A DNA stretch of 64,000 bases from Acidobacteriota bacterium (GTDB lineage Bacteria; Acidobacteriota; Thermoanaerobaculia; Multivoradales; Multivoraceae). The first letter of the stretch is position 1; each line of letters starts with the position of its first letter. Below the pieces are notes generated by a model, which saw only the letters and a list, made by a program, of their open reading frames with translations, did no database searches and was not told the origin of the DNA. Of this stretch, positions 1 through 8,587 are shown in pieces. The position numbers and the translations under genes were made by a program. The DNA lies in NCBI GenBank assembly GCA_003388555.1, contig QQVD01000005.1:1-64000 (forward strand). The letters are read 5' to 3'.

Positions 1-2
1 TC

Positions 3-329
3 GTCGCGGCGCGGGCGGCGGCCCTGCCGCTCGCGGCGGCCAGCGTCGACGCCGTCGTGGAGCGCGGCATGCTGCACGGCTTCGAGCCGCCCGCCAGGCA
101 GCGCGCCCTCGCGGAGCTGGCGCGGGCGCTGCGCCCCGGATCCTGCTGCTGGCTCGAGGGCGCGCGCGAGGACGACGAGGAGTCGGGGCTCACCGGTCTC
201 GACGGCCCGGCGTTCGTCGGCCAGTTGCAGGCGGCCGGTCTTCGCGTCGTTGCCAGCGGAGACAGCGGATTGGTGGCGCGCAGCGGTCGGCTCGCGGCCC
301 GTTGGTGGCGGCTCGAGCGCTTCGGCTGA
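3..329 (+). CDS. SAM-dependent methyltransferase, C-terminal part (cut by left edge)
   Basis: The reading frame is open from the left edge to a TGA at 327-329, so the start lies outside the window. The visible 108 residues begin with a stretch resembling the motif 3-4 region of class I methyltransferases (a hydrophobic strand, then SVDAVVERGMLHGF and a helix ending in LARALRPGSCCWLEG). This matches the usual 'FD.v....vlHh......l.e..RvLkPGG' layout. The SAM-binding GxGxG loop would be upstream and cannot be checked. Substrate unknown. It ends 128 bp from the convergent TonB receptor gene. Confidence 0.6.
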   Translation, partial: VAARAAALPLAAASVDAVVERGMLHGFEPPARQRALAELARALRPGSCCWLEGAREDDEESGLTGLDGPAFVGQLQAAGLRVVASGDSGLVARSGRLAARWWRLERFG

Positions 330-362
330 GGCCGCCGTCGCCGAGCTCCCCTACACGCACGA

Positions 363-395
363 GAGCCCCGCCCGGCGCGCGGCCGAGCGGGGCTC
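363..395. terminator. GC hairpin between convergent genes
   Basis: An 8-bp perfect stem (GAGCCCCG at 363-370, CGGGGCTC at 388-395) lies between the ends of the convergent genes at 329 and 457. It has no T-run, so it is at best a factor-assisted or bidirectional terminator. Confidence 0.4.
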
Positions 396-456
396 CCTGT
401 CCGGATCCGGACCGCCGTCACGACCTCGGGGGCCGCCACGGCGATCCGGCGGTACC

Positions 457-3039
457 TCAGTTCCAGTCGAAGTCGAAGGAGTACTTCACCCTCGCGTAGT
501 AGAAGGCGCCGTTGAAGCCGAACGGCGAGAACTGGCTGTACAGGTTGCCGACACCGCCGCGTGCCCCGGGGTTCTCCTCGGGATAGGTGTCGAGGGCGTT
601 CTGGGCGCCGAGCACGAAGGTGACCGCCTCGTTGAAGGTGTAGGCCGCCTCGAGATCGACGATGTACTCACCGCCGTAGTTCTGCCCGTCCTCCGAGTCG
701 AACCAGCCGTCGAAGTAGTTGATCCGGCCCAGCAGCCGTAGCTTGCGGTCGAGCGCGAAGTGGTTTCCGGTGAGGCTCCAGCGCGTCTCCGGCAACGCTC
801 CCTCGAGCTCCATGATGCGGGTCTGGTCGAGGGTCTCCGGGTTGAACTTCACAACGTCCGTCTCGGTGTGGTTGAACAGCAGGCTGAAGTCCGTGTTCTC
901 CGAGAGGTCGTAGGTCGCCACGACGTCGATACCGGTGGTCTCGGTGTCGAAGTCGTTGGCGAAGAAGCGGAAGTTCGCCAGGTTGCCGGCACTGGTGATG
1001 CCTTCGGCGATCAGCTGCTCGACCTCTTCGGGCGTCAACGAGAAGTTCTGCGTCACCGCGAGGCGATCGGAGACCTCGATGTGGAAGAGGTCGGTGGTGA
1101 GGGTGAACGCGCCGTTCTGCCACACGAAGCCGGCGGCGTAGTTGATCGCCGTCTCGGGCTCGAGCGGCTCGCCGCCGCGCAGTTGGGCGACGCGTGAGCT
1201 CGACGGGATGGTGCCGTTGTTGACCAGGTCGTTGAGCACCAGGTCGAACTCGGTCGACACGTTGAAGGCATTCGACTGTCCCGGCGTCGGCGCCCGGAAG
1301 CCGCTGCTGACGCTGCCGCGCACGCTGAATGCCTCGTTGATCTCGTAGCGACCGGCGAGCTTGCCGTTGAGCGTCGAGCCGAAGTCCTCGAAGTCCTCGA
1401 GGCGGACCGCTGCGCCCACCGTCCAACGATCGTCGTCGGCGTCGATCTCGAGATCGCCGTAGAGGGCGTAGTTGCTGCGGCTCCAGGACCCGGCGGCGAT
1501 GTCACCGAAGCCGGGGAAGCCGTTCGACGCGGCGCTGAAGCCCTGCGCGGCGAGGGGGCCGATCTGGTAGGACTCGAGCTGGCCGATGCCGATCTCGAAC
1601 TGCTCGTCACGCCACTCCACGCCGCCGGCGATGTTGGTGTTCTCGTTGAGCGCGTAGGTGACGTCGAAGTTGAAGTTGAGCTCGTCCTGCTTGTAGAGGC
1701 CGGGGTCGAACTCGGTCGGGGTGTTGGGCCCGAGGGAGGCGTTCACCGTGTTGCGGATGAAGAAGTCGACCTCGTTGGAGCCCTGGCTGATGCTGAAGTC
1801 CCAGCCGATGCCCCCTTCGGTCCGTCCGCGCAGGCCGAGCAGCAGCGAGTAGTCCTCGACGTCACCACCGAAGTTGGGGGTGAAGCCGCCGGGGAACAGC
1901 TCCTGGAAGGAGAAGCAGTTGGGGTTGTTGAACACCTGCGCCAGCGCGGCGGGGTCGGGCACGTTGTTGGTGATCCGCACCACCGGGCAGTTCGCCGAGC
2001 CGTCGAGCACGCCGTCCTGCGCGTCGAGCAGATCGCCGATCAGCAGCGTCTGGCCGCCGTCGGCACTGAACACCGCGCCGCGGGTGTTGGGGTTACGGAA
2101 GTAGAAGCCGCCGGTGGTGGTCTTCTCGGCGTAGTTGGCGTGACCGTAGAACTGCTGGCCGCCGTCGAAGAGCTTGCCGAAGTTGAACCACACCTTGGTG
2201 TCGTCCTCGATCTCCGGCGAGCCCCACACCTGCGCCGGATTCGCCACCGCGGTGTTGCCGGCCGCGATCAGGGCAGCCGCGTCGTCACGCTGCACGCTGC
2301 GATCGGTCGGGTCGCTGCCGCCGTACTCGGCGCTGACGTTGAAGTAGCCGTTCTCACCCAGCGGCAGGCCGAAGTTGGCCGCCACCGACACCGCGTCGCC
2401 GTCGCCCTCGGCGTAGCTGCCGGTGCGCACCTCGACGCTGCCTCCGTCGGAGTCGTCCTTGAGCAGGAAGTTCATCACGCCGGCGATGGCGTCGGAGCCG
2501 TACTGCGCCGAGGCGCCGTCACGCAGCACCTCGACCTGGCGCAGGGCGATCGACGGGATCACCGAGATGTCCGGCCCCTGGGCGCCGTCGGCGACGCCGT
2601 TGCCGAGCCAGTAGATGACCGCGGCGCGGTGGCGCCGCTTGCCGTTGACCAGCACCAGGGTGTGGTCTGGCGCCAGGTTGCGCAGGGTCGCCGGGCGCAC
2701 GATGGTGGAGGCATCGGAGATCGGCTGCGTGTTGACGTTGTACGAGGGCGCCAGGGTGCGCAGCAGGTTGCTGAGGTCGGTGTCGCCCTGGTTCTGGAAG
2801 TCGTCGGCCGAGATCACGTCGATCGGCACGATCGACTCGGTGATCGAGCGCGGTTCGGCGCGGGTACCCGTGACGACGACCTCCTCGGTGAAGACGACCG
2901 GCTGTTCGGGCTCGTCGTCGTCGGTGGCGTCCTGGGTGAGCGCCGGCGTCGCCAGCAAGAGCAGAGCGACGAGCGCCGCGAGCAGCACGGCGGACGAGGA
3001 GAGGCGCTCTCGGAGGAAGGGGAGCGGGTGGGTTCGCAT
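457..3039 (-). CDS. TonB-dependent outer-membrane receptor
   Basis: The 860-residue product should be an outer-membrane beta-barrel importing an unknown ligand with TonB/ExbBD energy. It starts with a signal peptide (MRTHPLPF..., hydrophobic core about residues 15-33, cleavage near TPALTQ). A TonB-box-like EEVVVTGTRA and a plug domain follow (LRTLAPSYNV, LVLVNGKRRHRA, DGASAQYGSDAIAGVMNF). The rest is repetitive beta-barrel sequence ending in FDFDWN. The ATG at 3039 is preferred over an in-frame upstream start at 3078 because AGGAGA lies about 6 nt upstream and the signal peptide begins there. The gene is divergent from the secreted protein at 3557. No SusD-like partner or anti-sigma gene lies beside it, so the substrate cannot be inferred. 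Confidence 0.93.
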   Translation of the reverse strand: MRTHPLPFLRERLSSSAVLLAALVALLLLATPALTQDATDDDEPEQPVVFTEEVVVTGTRAEPRSITESIVPIDVISADDFQNQGDTDLSNLLRTLAPSYNVNTQPISDASTIVRPATLRNLAPDHTLVLVNGKRRHRAAVIYWLGNGVADGAQGPDISVIPSIALRQVEVLRDGASAQYGSDAIAGVMNFLLKDDSDGGSVEVRTGSYAEGDGDAVSVAANFGLPLGENGYFNVSAEYGGSDPTDRSVQRDDAAALIAAGNTAVANPAQVWGSPEIEDDTKVWFNFGKLFDGGQQFYGHANYAEKTTTGGFYFRNPNTRGAVFSADGGQTLLIGDLLDAQDGVLDGSANCPVVRITNNVPDPAALAQVFNNPNCFSFQELFPGGFTPNFGGDVEDYSLLLGLRGRTEGGIGWDFSISQGSNEVDFFIRNTVNASLGPNTPTEFDPGLYKQDELNFNFDVTYALNENTNIAGGVEWRDEQFEIGIGQLESYQIGPLAAQGFSAASNGFPGFGDIAAGSWSRSNYALYGDLEIDADDDRWTVGAAVRLEDFEDFGSTLNGKLAGRYEINEAFSVRGSVSSGFRAPTPGQSNAFNVSTEFDLVLNDLVNNGTIPSSSRVAQLRGGEPLEPETAINYAAGFVWQNGAFTLTTDLFHIEVSDRLAVTQNFSLTPEEVEQLIAEGITSAGNLANFRFFANDFDTETTGIDVVATYDLSENTDFSLLFNHTETDVVKFNPETLDQTRIMELEGALPETRWSLTGNHFALDRKLRLLGRINYFDGWFDSEDGQNYGGEYIVDLEAAYTFNEAVTFVLGAQNALDTYPEENPGARGGVGNLYSQFSPFGFNGAFYYARVKYSFDFDWN

Positions 3040-3556
3040 GTCGGGTCTCCTGTCAGGGGGCTGGCGCTTCGCCTGCACCTCTCCCGCGGCCCTGACCGCG
3101 GGCGATTCGAACGGTGGCGAGCTGGATCAGCTGCATCGCGAAGCTCGGATGGTCTTCGTTTTGTTGAAGAACTTCAAAAGGATAGCCCAAGACAGGGGAA
3201 AGTCCCGCGTCGTTTGTTGGGGCGGTGGCGTGAACTCGTGGGGATCCGATGCCGCCGGGTACGTCGTGAGGCGAGCCCGGGTTGCGCACCCCAGCGAGGC
3301 GGCGGGGCTTGGTCCGTGCGGCGCCCTCCACGCCGGCAAAGGCGTGCGAGCCCAGCTGAACGGCGGGTCTCGGGCGGCGGCGATGCGAGCTCTCTGGCAC
3401 GTTCGGCGCCCGCTTTCCGAAAAGAGAGGTGAACGCTGCCGGGGCGACCGGCGCCTACCGCGGCGAGGTGACGCCCCGAGCATCCGCCCGGCAGCGGCCT
3501 CAGCCCCTGAGGCCTCGGCGGCCGGGCTTCGGGCCCTGAAGAAGAGAGGAACCGCC
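3040..3556. promoter_or_regulatory. Divergent intergenic region with a 14-bp dyad
   Basis: This 517-bp gap separates two divergent genes and should hold both promoters. The clearest element is the dyad TTGAAG-AA-CTTCAA at 3164-3177, inside an AT-richer island (about 3150-3190) that stands out from the surrounding GC. It could be an operator for the receptor gene, whose start lies 125 bp away. No convincing -35/-10 pair was identified. Reading frames across the gap have no domain signature. Confidence 0.35.
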
Positions 3557-4939
3557 ATGATTCGAAGCTCCGTTCCCGATCCGGCCTGCCGACTCGAGCT
3601 GCGCGCCCGGCGGTCTCGAGCGCTCGTGCGATCGATCCTGACGATCGTCGTGCTCCTGAGCCCGCCGTCGGGGGTGCTCGCGCAGCTCGGCGGCACAGAG
3701 TTCTGGTTCGACGGTCCCGAGGCGGTCCAGCCTGGCTCGGACCGCGAGGATCCAGACGTCGCGGTCGACGGAATGCGCCGGACCATCGTCGCCTGGCAGG
3801 CCAACAGCAACGGCCAGGACGTGTACGTGCGCCGCTTCGACGAGATCGGCGCCCCTCTCGAGGATCCGATCCTGGTCAACACCACGATCGAGAACAGCCA
3901 GCGCTTCCCATCGGTGGCGGCGGCGGCGGACGGCTCCTTCGTCGTCGTCTGGGTGAACCGTGTGGACATCCCACCGGACCGTGGCGTGGCCAACTACTCG
4001 ATCCGCAGCCGTCACTTCGGCAGTGACGGGCTGCCGACCGCGAGCGAGCAGATCGTCAACCAGCTCGATCCCACCTTCGGTGGCGGCTCCCACCTGCCGG
4101 ACGTCGCTGCTCTGACCGGCGGAGGTTTCGTGGTCGTCTGGCGCTCCAGCACCACGAACGGCGACGACTCCAGCACCAGCATCCAGGGAAGGTTGTTGAA
4201 CGCCAGCGGCACGCCTGTGGGCACGCAGTTCCAGGTCAACACCACGACCGACGGACTGCAGAGCAGCCCGAACGTGGACGGACTGCCGGCGGTCGACCCG
4301 GACGGCGACTACGACGGTGGGTTCGTCGTGGCATGGAACCGACCCGGCGTGCACGTCCGGCGCTTCCGCGCCGACGGGACCTCGGGCGAGAACGATCTGC
4401 AGATCGACATCGACAACGACGGAGAGCGGACCGACATGGCGGTCGCCCAGCACACCGGTCAGGTGGCCGTCGCGTGGTACTTCAACGACGCGGTGCGGAC
4501 CCGCCTGCTCGACAGCAACCTGAGCTTCGTGTCGGGCCAGCTGATGGCAAGCGCGGTCAGTGACACCACCGCGGACCATCCGACGATCAGCGACGTCGGG
4601 CTCGACGGCTTCTACCTCGCCTGGGACAGCTCGACCGGGCCGACCGGCACCGACGCCTCGGGCGACAGCATCCAGGCGCGCATCCTCCAGGTCGACGGGA
4701 CGTTCGAGGGTCCTCAGTTCCAGGTCAACACCTGGATCATGAACAACCAGCAGCAGCCAGCGCTCGGCTCATCGGACGGTCGGCTCGGTATCGCCTGGCG
4801 GTCGGCTGGCAACCCGGTGCCCGGGGCCAACCTCGCCGACGACCACATCATCGGCTACCTGCTGAACTACTGCGACGGCATCTTCTGCGACGACTTCGAG
4901 TCGGGCGACACCACGGCATGGTCGACCAGCGTTCCGTGA
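3557..4939 (+). CDS. Secreted beta-propeller-like protein with C-terminal FESGD..AWS tag
   Basis: The 460-residue protein has an N-terminal signal sequence: a basic region, then LVRSILTIVVLLSPPSGVLAQ. The rest is a series of about 60-residue repeats with the pattern GGFVVVWRS / DGSFVVVWVN / GFVVAWNR, then RxF or GRLLNxxGxPxGxxFQVNT, as in secreted bladed propellers. It ends in CDGIFCDDFESGDTTAWS plus four residues. A closely similar ending occurs on the proteins at 31232 and 51631. The ATG at 3557 is chosen because it starts the signal peptide and GAGAGG lies 7-8 nt upstream; the frame stays open far upstream but without protein-like sequence. Function unknown; extracellular or envelope location is inferred. 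Confidence 0.8.
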   Translation: MIRSSVPDPACRLELRARRSRALVRSILTIVVLLSPPSGVLAQLGGTEFWFDGPEAVQPGSDREDPDVAVDGMRRTIVAWQANSNGQDVYVRRFDEIGAPLEDPILVNTTIENSQRFPSVAAAADGSFVVVWVNRVDIPPDRGVANYSIRSRHFGSDGLPTASEQIVNQLDPTFGGGSHLPDVAALTGGGFVVVWRSSTTNGDDSSTSIQGRLLNASGTPVGTQFQVNTTTDGLQSSPNVDGLPAVDPDGDYDGGFVVAWNRPGVHVRRFRADGTSGENDLQIDIDNDGERTDMAVAQHTGQVAVAWYFNDAVRTRLLDSNLSFVSGQLMASAVSDTTADHPTISDVGLDGFYLAWDSSTGPTGTDASGDSIQARILQVDGTFEGPQFQVNTWIMNNQQQPALGSSDGRLGIAWRSAGNPVPGANLADDHIIGYLLNYCDGIFCDDFESGDTTAWSTSVP

Positions 4940-5077
4940 GGTCGCGGAAAGCCGGGCGGGCCGGGCTACCCAGGGGGCGCTCGACCGCGATCGCTCCGAG
5001 CGCGCTGTGCGGGCCCCGGCGAGCGCGACGGTCCGGTCCGGCCGGTGAGAAGCCGCGCCGGGTCGGACGACTCCGGG

Positions 5078-5677
5078 TCAGGCCAGCTCGCGGCGCAGCA
5101 GTCCCTTGGCCTTGAGCCAGTCGCGCTGGACCGTGCGCAGTGACAACCCCAGGGCGGTCGCGGTCTCTTCGGCGGTCAGGCCGCCGAAGAAGCGGCACTC
5201 GAAGACGCGGGCGATGCGCCGGTCGACCTCGGCGAGACGACGCAACGCACGGTCGATCGAGAGCAGCGTCTCGACTTCGCGGTGGGCTCCGGCTCCGACG
5301 TCGATCCTGTCGAGGGTGATCGGCCTCTCGCCGGAGCCTCGCTTCTTTGCCGAGCGCGCCCGCGCCTCGTCGACCAGGATCAGCCGCATCGCCCGCGCCG
5401 CCACGGCAAAGAAGTGCTGCCGGCCGTCGAAGTCGACCAGCGTCTGGTCGACCAGACGCAGATAGGCCTCGTGGGCGAGGCCGACCGTGTCGAGCGTGCC
5501 GCCAGGCCGCCAGCGCGCCAACTGCTGGCGAGCGATCACCAGCAGTTGGTCGTAGACCAGCGGCACCAGTCGGTCGAAGGCCTCGGCGTCGCCGCGATGG
5601 TGGGCTTCGAGGAGCAGGGTGATCTCGCCCCGGCTCCCCGGGTCGATCTCCGGCGACTCGCTGTAGCTCGCGCTCAT
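5078..5677 (-). CDS. ECF-type sigma factor
   Basis: The 199-residue protein has sigma region 2 at about residues 35-105 (YDQLLVIARQQLARWRPGG, LAHEAYLRLVDQ) and a sigma region 4 HTH at about 140-195 (LTAEETATALGLSLRTVQRDW). It resembles the sigma-70-like ECF group common in Acidobacteriota and Planctomycetes that is encoded next to Ser/Thr kinases. It should direct RNA polymerase to a small regulon. Its ATG (5677-5675) overlaps the TGA of the upstream kinase gene in an ATGA, so the two are probably translationally coupled. There is no anti-sigma gene. By analogy with EcfP/PknT of Vibrio, activity may be controlled by phosphorylation from the kinase; that is inference. Confidence 0.9.
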   Translation of the reverse strand: MSASYSESPEIDPGSRGEITLLLEAHHRGDAEAFDRLVPLVYDQLLVIARQQLARWRPGGTLDTVGLAHEAYLRLVDQTLVDFDGRQHFFAVAARAMRLILVDEARARSAKKRGSGERPITLDRIDVGAGAHREVETLLSIDRALRRLAEVDRRIARVFECRFFGGLTAEETATALGLSLRTVQRDWLKAKGLLRRELA

Positions 5678-8400
5678 TCGGCGGCTCGGGTCACGGGACA
5701 ACGTTCCTCGACGGCGTGGCGACGGCGCATCAGGGGTGAGGCCTCGGGAAGACCGGCCGGGAGGTTCTCGAGGCTCTCGCGCAGCCGCGACCGGGCGAGG
5801 GTGCAGCGGCCGCGCAGTGCCTCGATCTGGGCGAGGCCGAGAAACGACTGGCCGAGGGCCGCGAGGGGGCGCTCCGACAGATGAGTCTGCTGCCATGTGG
5901 ACGCCGCCAGGAGCAGTCGCTCGGCCTCGTCCAACTCGCCGCCGTCGACCAGGGCGAGTCCCAGGAGACTCTGGGCCCGGTGTGCGGTGGCGTTGTCGTC
6001 CCCGAGTGACCCACGGACGAGCGCGACGCCACGGCGGTAACGCTCGGTCGCCGCGGCGACGTCTCCGAGCGCCAGCTCGACGCCGGCCAGGTTCATCTCG
6101 GCGCCGATCCGGGTCGGGTGGGACGCGGTGACGTCGTCGAGCTGCCGCAGACCCCGTTGGGCGACCGCTCGGGCCTCCTGCAGCTCGCCCTGCATCAGCA
6201 GCGCGCGCGACAGGTTGGTGAGCGAGGTTGCGGTGCGGCGGTTGTCCTCACCGAAGACCTCGGCGGCGGCACGGTGGCTCTCGCGGTAGAGCTCCTCGGC
6301 CTCTGCGTACCGACCGAGACTCATCAGCCCGTTGGCGAGATTGTTTCGGGTCGTGGTGGAGTGGGGGTGCTCGGGACCGTAGAGGCGATCGAAGACCATC
6401 AGGGCGCGACGATGGGTGTCGATGCTCTCCTCGATCGCGCCCTCGCGACTGAGGATCAGCGCGAGATTGGTGCGGGTGATCGCGGCCTCCGCGGTCTCTC
6501 CCTCCGCTTCGAAGATCTGCAGTGACCTGGTCGAGTGGAGTCTGGCTTCGCTCGCTTGGCCTCTTCGCAGATAGAGCCGTCCGAGCTCGCGGTGCGTTCG
6601 GGCAGCGTCGAGCGACTCGCCGGCGCCGTCGCGCTCGAGGAGCTGCAGAGCCGCGAGCAGCAGCTCGTCGACGCCGTCGAGCTCGCCGAGGCTCCGGCGC
6701 ACGTTGGCCAGCGTGGTGTACGCGCGAGCGAGCGCCTGCCCGTCACGTGTCGCGTCGCCCTCCATCAACTCGACGGCTTCCGCCGCCAGGGAGAGGGCCT
6801 CCTCGTCTTCGGAGAACGAGAGGTGCGATATCGCCATCACCTCGAGCATCGAGGCCAGGACCACGGGATCCGACGCCAGCTGTTGACGCGCTCCGGCCGC
6901 CGCACTGGTGAGCATCTCGCGCGCCGTGAGCTCGCCGCTCCCGAGCGAGTCGGCGCTGGCAGAGCTCAGCATGCCGGTCAGCAGGCGCACCACCCGCTCT
7001 GCCCGTGCCGCCTGCACGCGCGCCCGATCGCGCTCCCTTGCAGCGGCCTGACCCTGGAGGTAGACCGCCGCCACTCCGGTCGTGAGCAGGAGAGCGGCAG
7101 CGCATGCCGAAACGGTGGCCGCCCGGTGGCGCCGCACGAACTTCACCAGGCGATCGGCTCGTGAGATGCGGTGGGCAAGGACCGGTCGTCCTCCGAGCCA
7201 TCGTCGAAGGTCCTCCTGCAGCTCGGCGACGGTGGGGTAGCGCTGCTCGGGATCGGCTCGCAGCGACTTCAGCACGATCACGTCGAGGTCGCCGCGCAGT
7301 CGACGCGCGACGCGGTCCGGACGCCGATCGGCGTCGCTCTCTGCTGCGACGGCTCTGGCGCGAACGCTCGGCGCGGGTGGGTCCTCGCTCTGCACGAGCT
7401 GATGCAGCTGGTGGGGAGAAACGCCGTCGAGGTCGAAAGGACCGGCTCCGACGAGCAGGTGGTAGAGCAGCAGGCCCAGCGAATAGACGTCACTGGCGGT
7501 CGACACCGGTTCGTTCGCGAGCTGCTCGGGTGAGGCGAACCCGGGGGTCATCGGCTGCAGCACCGTTCCTGCCTGCTGCTCGTCGTCCTCCAGGATCTTG
7601 GCGATCCCGAAGTCGAGCAGCTTGACGTCGCCCTCGGGGGTGACGAGGCAGTTGCTCGGCTTGAGATCGCGGTGCACCACCAGGTTCCGGTGGGCGTAGT
7701 GCACCGCTTCGCAGACATCGAGGAAGAGCTCGACGCGCGAACGCAGGGAGAGCTCTTCTTCGTCACAGAACGTGTCGATGGGCCGGCCCTCGACGAGCTC
7801 CATCACCAGGTAGGGCGAGCCGTCGTCGGTGACGCCTCCGTCGAGCAGGCGGGCGATGCCGGGATGTTCGAGGCGCGCCAGGATCTGGCGCTCGATGCGG
7901 AAACGCCGGCGAGCAGGTTCGGACTCGAGTCCCTGGGGAAGGAGCTTGAGGGCAACCGTCTTCTCGAACTCGTCGTCCGCCCGCTCGGCGCGGTAGACGA
8001 CGCCCATGCCACCGCGGCCGAGGATCTCGAGCAGGCGGTAGCGGCCGATCGTTCTCTCGCTGCGCAGCCGGTGGGACCCGTCGCCGTCGCTTCGCGTAAG
8101 GCCTCGCAGGCTGGCGCCCTGCGGGCTCGGTCGGTGAGGTTCCGCGCCGCCCGGCGCGAGGCCGTCGAGAAGCACGGGCACCAGACGGTGCAAGGGAGTC
8201 TCCACCGCGTCGCCGCCCACCTGCATCGCCTCGAGCAGCTCGACCGCCTCGCGCTCCAGCTCCGGGTCGCCGCCGCAGAGCTCCGACAGACGGTCCTTCG
8301 ACTCTCGTGAGATCGGGATCGCGCGGTGCAGTCCCTGATCCAGCGCGGCGTCGATGACGACCTCGAGCCGCTGCCAGGCCTGCTGCCTGTCGGCCGACAT
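5674..8400 (-). CDS. Membrane-anchored Ser/Thr protein kinase with C-terminal TPRs
   Basis: The 908-residue protein has a short helical N-terminus, then a Hanks-type kinase domain at about 120-400: Gly loop GRGGMGVVY at 128-136, catalytic Lys152, HRDLKPSN at 243-250, DFG at 263-265, SDVYSLGLLLYHLLVG. One transmembrane helix follows at about 428-449 (SACAAALLLTTGVAAVYLQ). The C-terminal half is tetratricopeptide repeats of the kinesin-light-chain type (repeated YAEAEELYRESHRA / TTRNNLANGLMSLG). The kinase is predicted cytoplasmic with the TPRs across the inner membrane. It precedes the ECF sigma gene with a 4-bp ATGA overlap, so the pair is probably a two-gene signalling operon. The ATG at 8400 has no strong Shine-Dalgarno. 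Confidence 0.93.
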   Translation of the reverse strand: MSADRQQAWQRLEVVIDAALDQGLHRAIPISRESKDRLSELCGGDPELEREAVELLEAMQVGGDAVETPLHRLVPVLLDGLAPGGAEPHRPSPQGASLRGLTRSDGDGSHRLRSERTIGRYRLLEILGRGGMGVVYRAERADDEFEKTVALKLLPQGLESEPARRRFRIERQILARLEHPGIARLLDGGVTDDGSPYLVMELVEGRPIDTFCDEEELSLRSRVELFLDVCEAVHYAHRNLVVHRDLKPSNCLVTPEGDVKLLDFGIAKILEDDEQQAGTVLQPMTPGFASPEQLANEPVSTASDVYSLGLLLYHLLVGAGPFDLDGVSPHQLHQLVQSEDPPAPSVRARAVAAESDADRRPDRVARRLRGDLDVIVLKSLRADPEQRYPTVAELQEDLRRWLGGRPVLAHRISRADRLVKFVRRHRAATVSACAAALLLTTGVAAVYLQGQAAARERDRARVQAARAERVVRLLTGMLSSASADSLGSGELTAREMLTSAAAGARQQLASDPVVLASMLEVMAISHLSFSEDEEALSLAAEAVELMEGDATRDGQALARAYTTLANVRRSLGELDGVDELLLAALQLLERDGAGESLDAARTHRELGRLYLRRGQASEARLHSTRSLQIFEAEGETAEAAITRTNLALILSREGAIEESIDTHRRALMVFDRLYGPEHPHSTTTRNNLANGLMSLGRYAEAEELYRESHRAAAEVFGEDNRRTATSLTNLSRALLMQGELQEARAVAQRGLRQLDDVTASHPTRIGAEMNLAGVELALGDVAAATERYRRGVALVRGSLGDDNATAHRAQSLLGLALVDGGELDEAERLLLAASTWQQTHLSERPLAALGQSFLGLAQIEALRGRCTLARSRLRESLENLPAGLPEASPLMRRRHAVEERCPVTRAAE

Positions 8401-8587
8401 GGGCGCAAGCTAGCAGAGCGCCCGCGTTCGGCCTGCATGCTGTGATCTCGACGCCCGCCACCGTCAGCAGAGCGGCCCCGGGCGTCGAGACACCTAGGCC
8501 CCTAACTCGTCCGATCTCGTGCTCGCGCTGGATCGGCCGAGGTACGGGCGGCGCCTCTGGCCGGTGAGCCGCCGCGGTCGCCATCGC

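Noticed and set aside
2140-3432. 430-codon plus-strand frame opposite the TonB receptor
   Set aside because: Antisense shadow; the receptor on the other strand has signal peptide, TonB box, plug and barrel.
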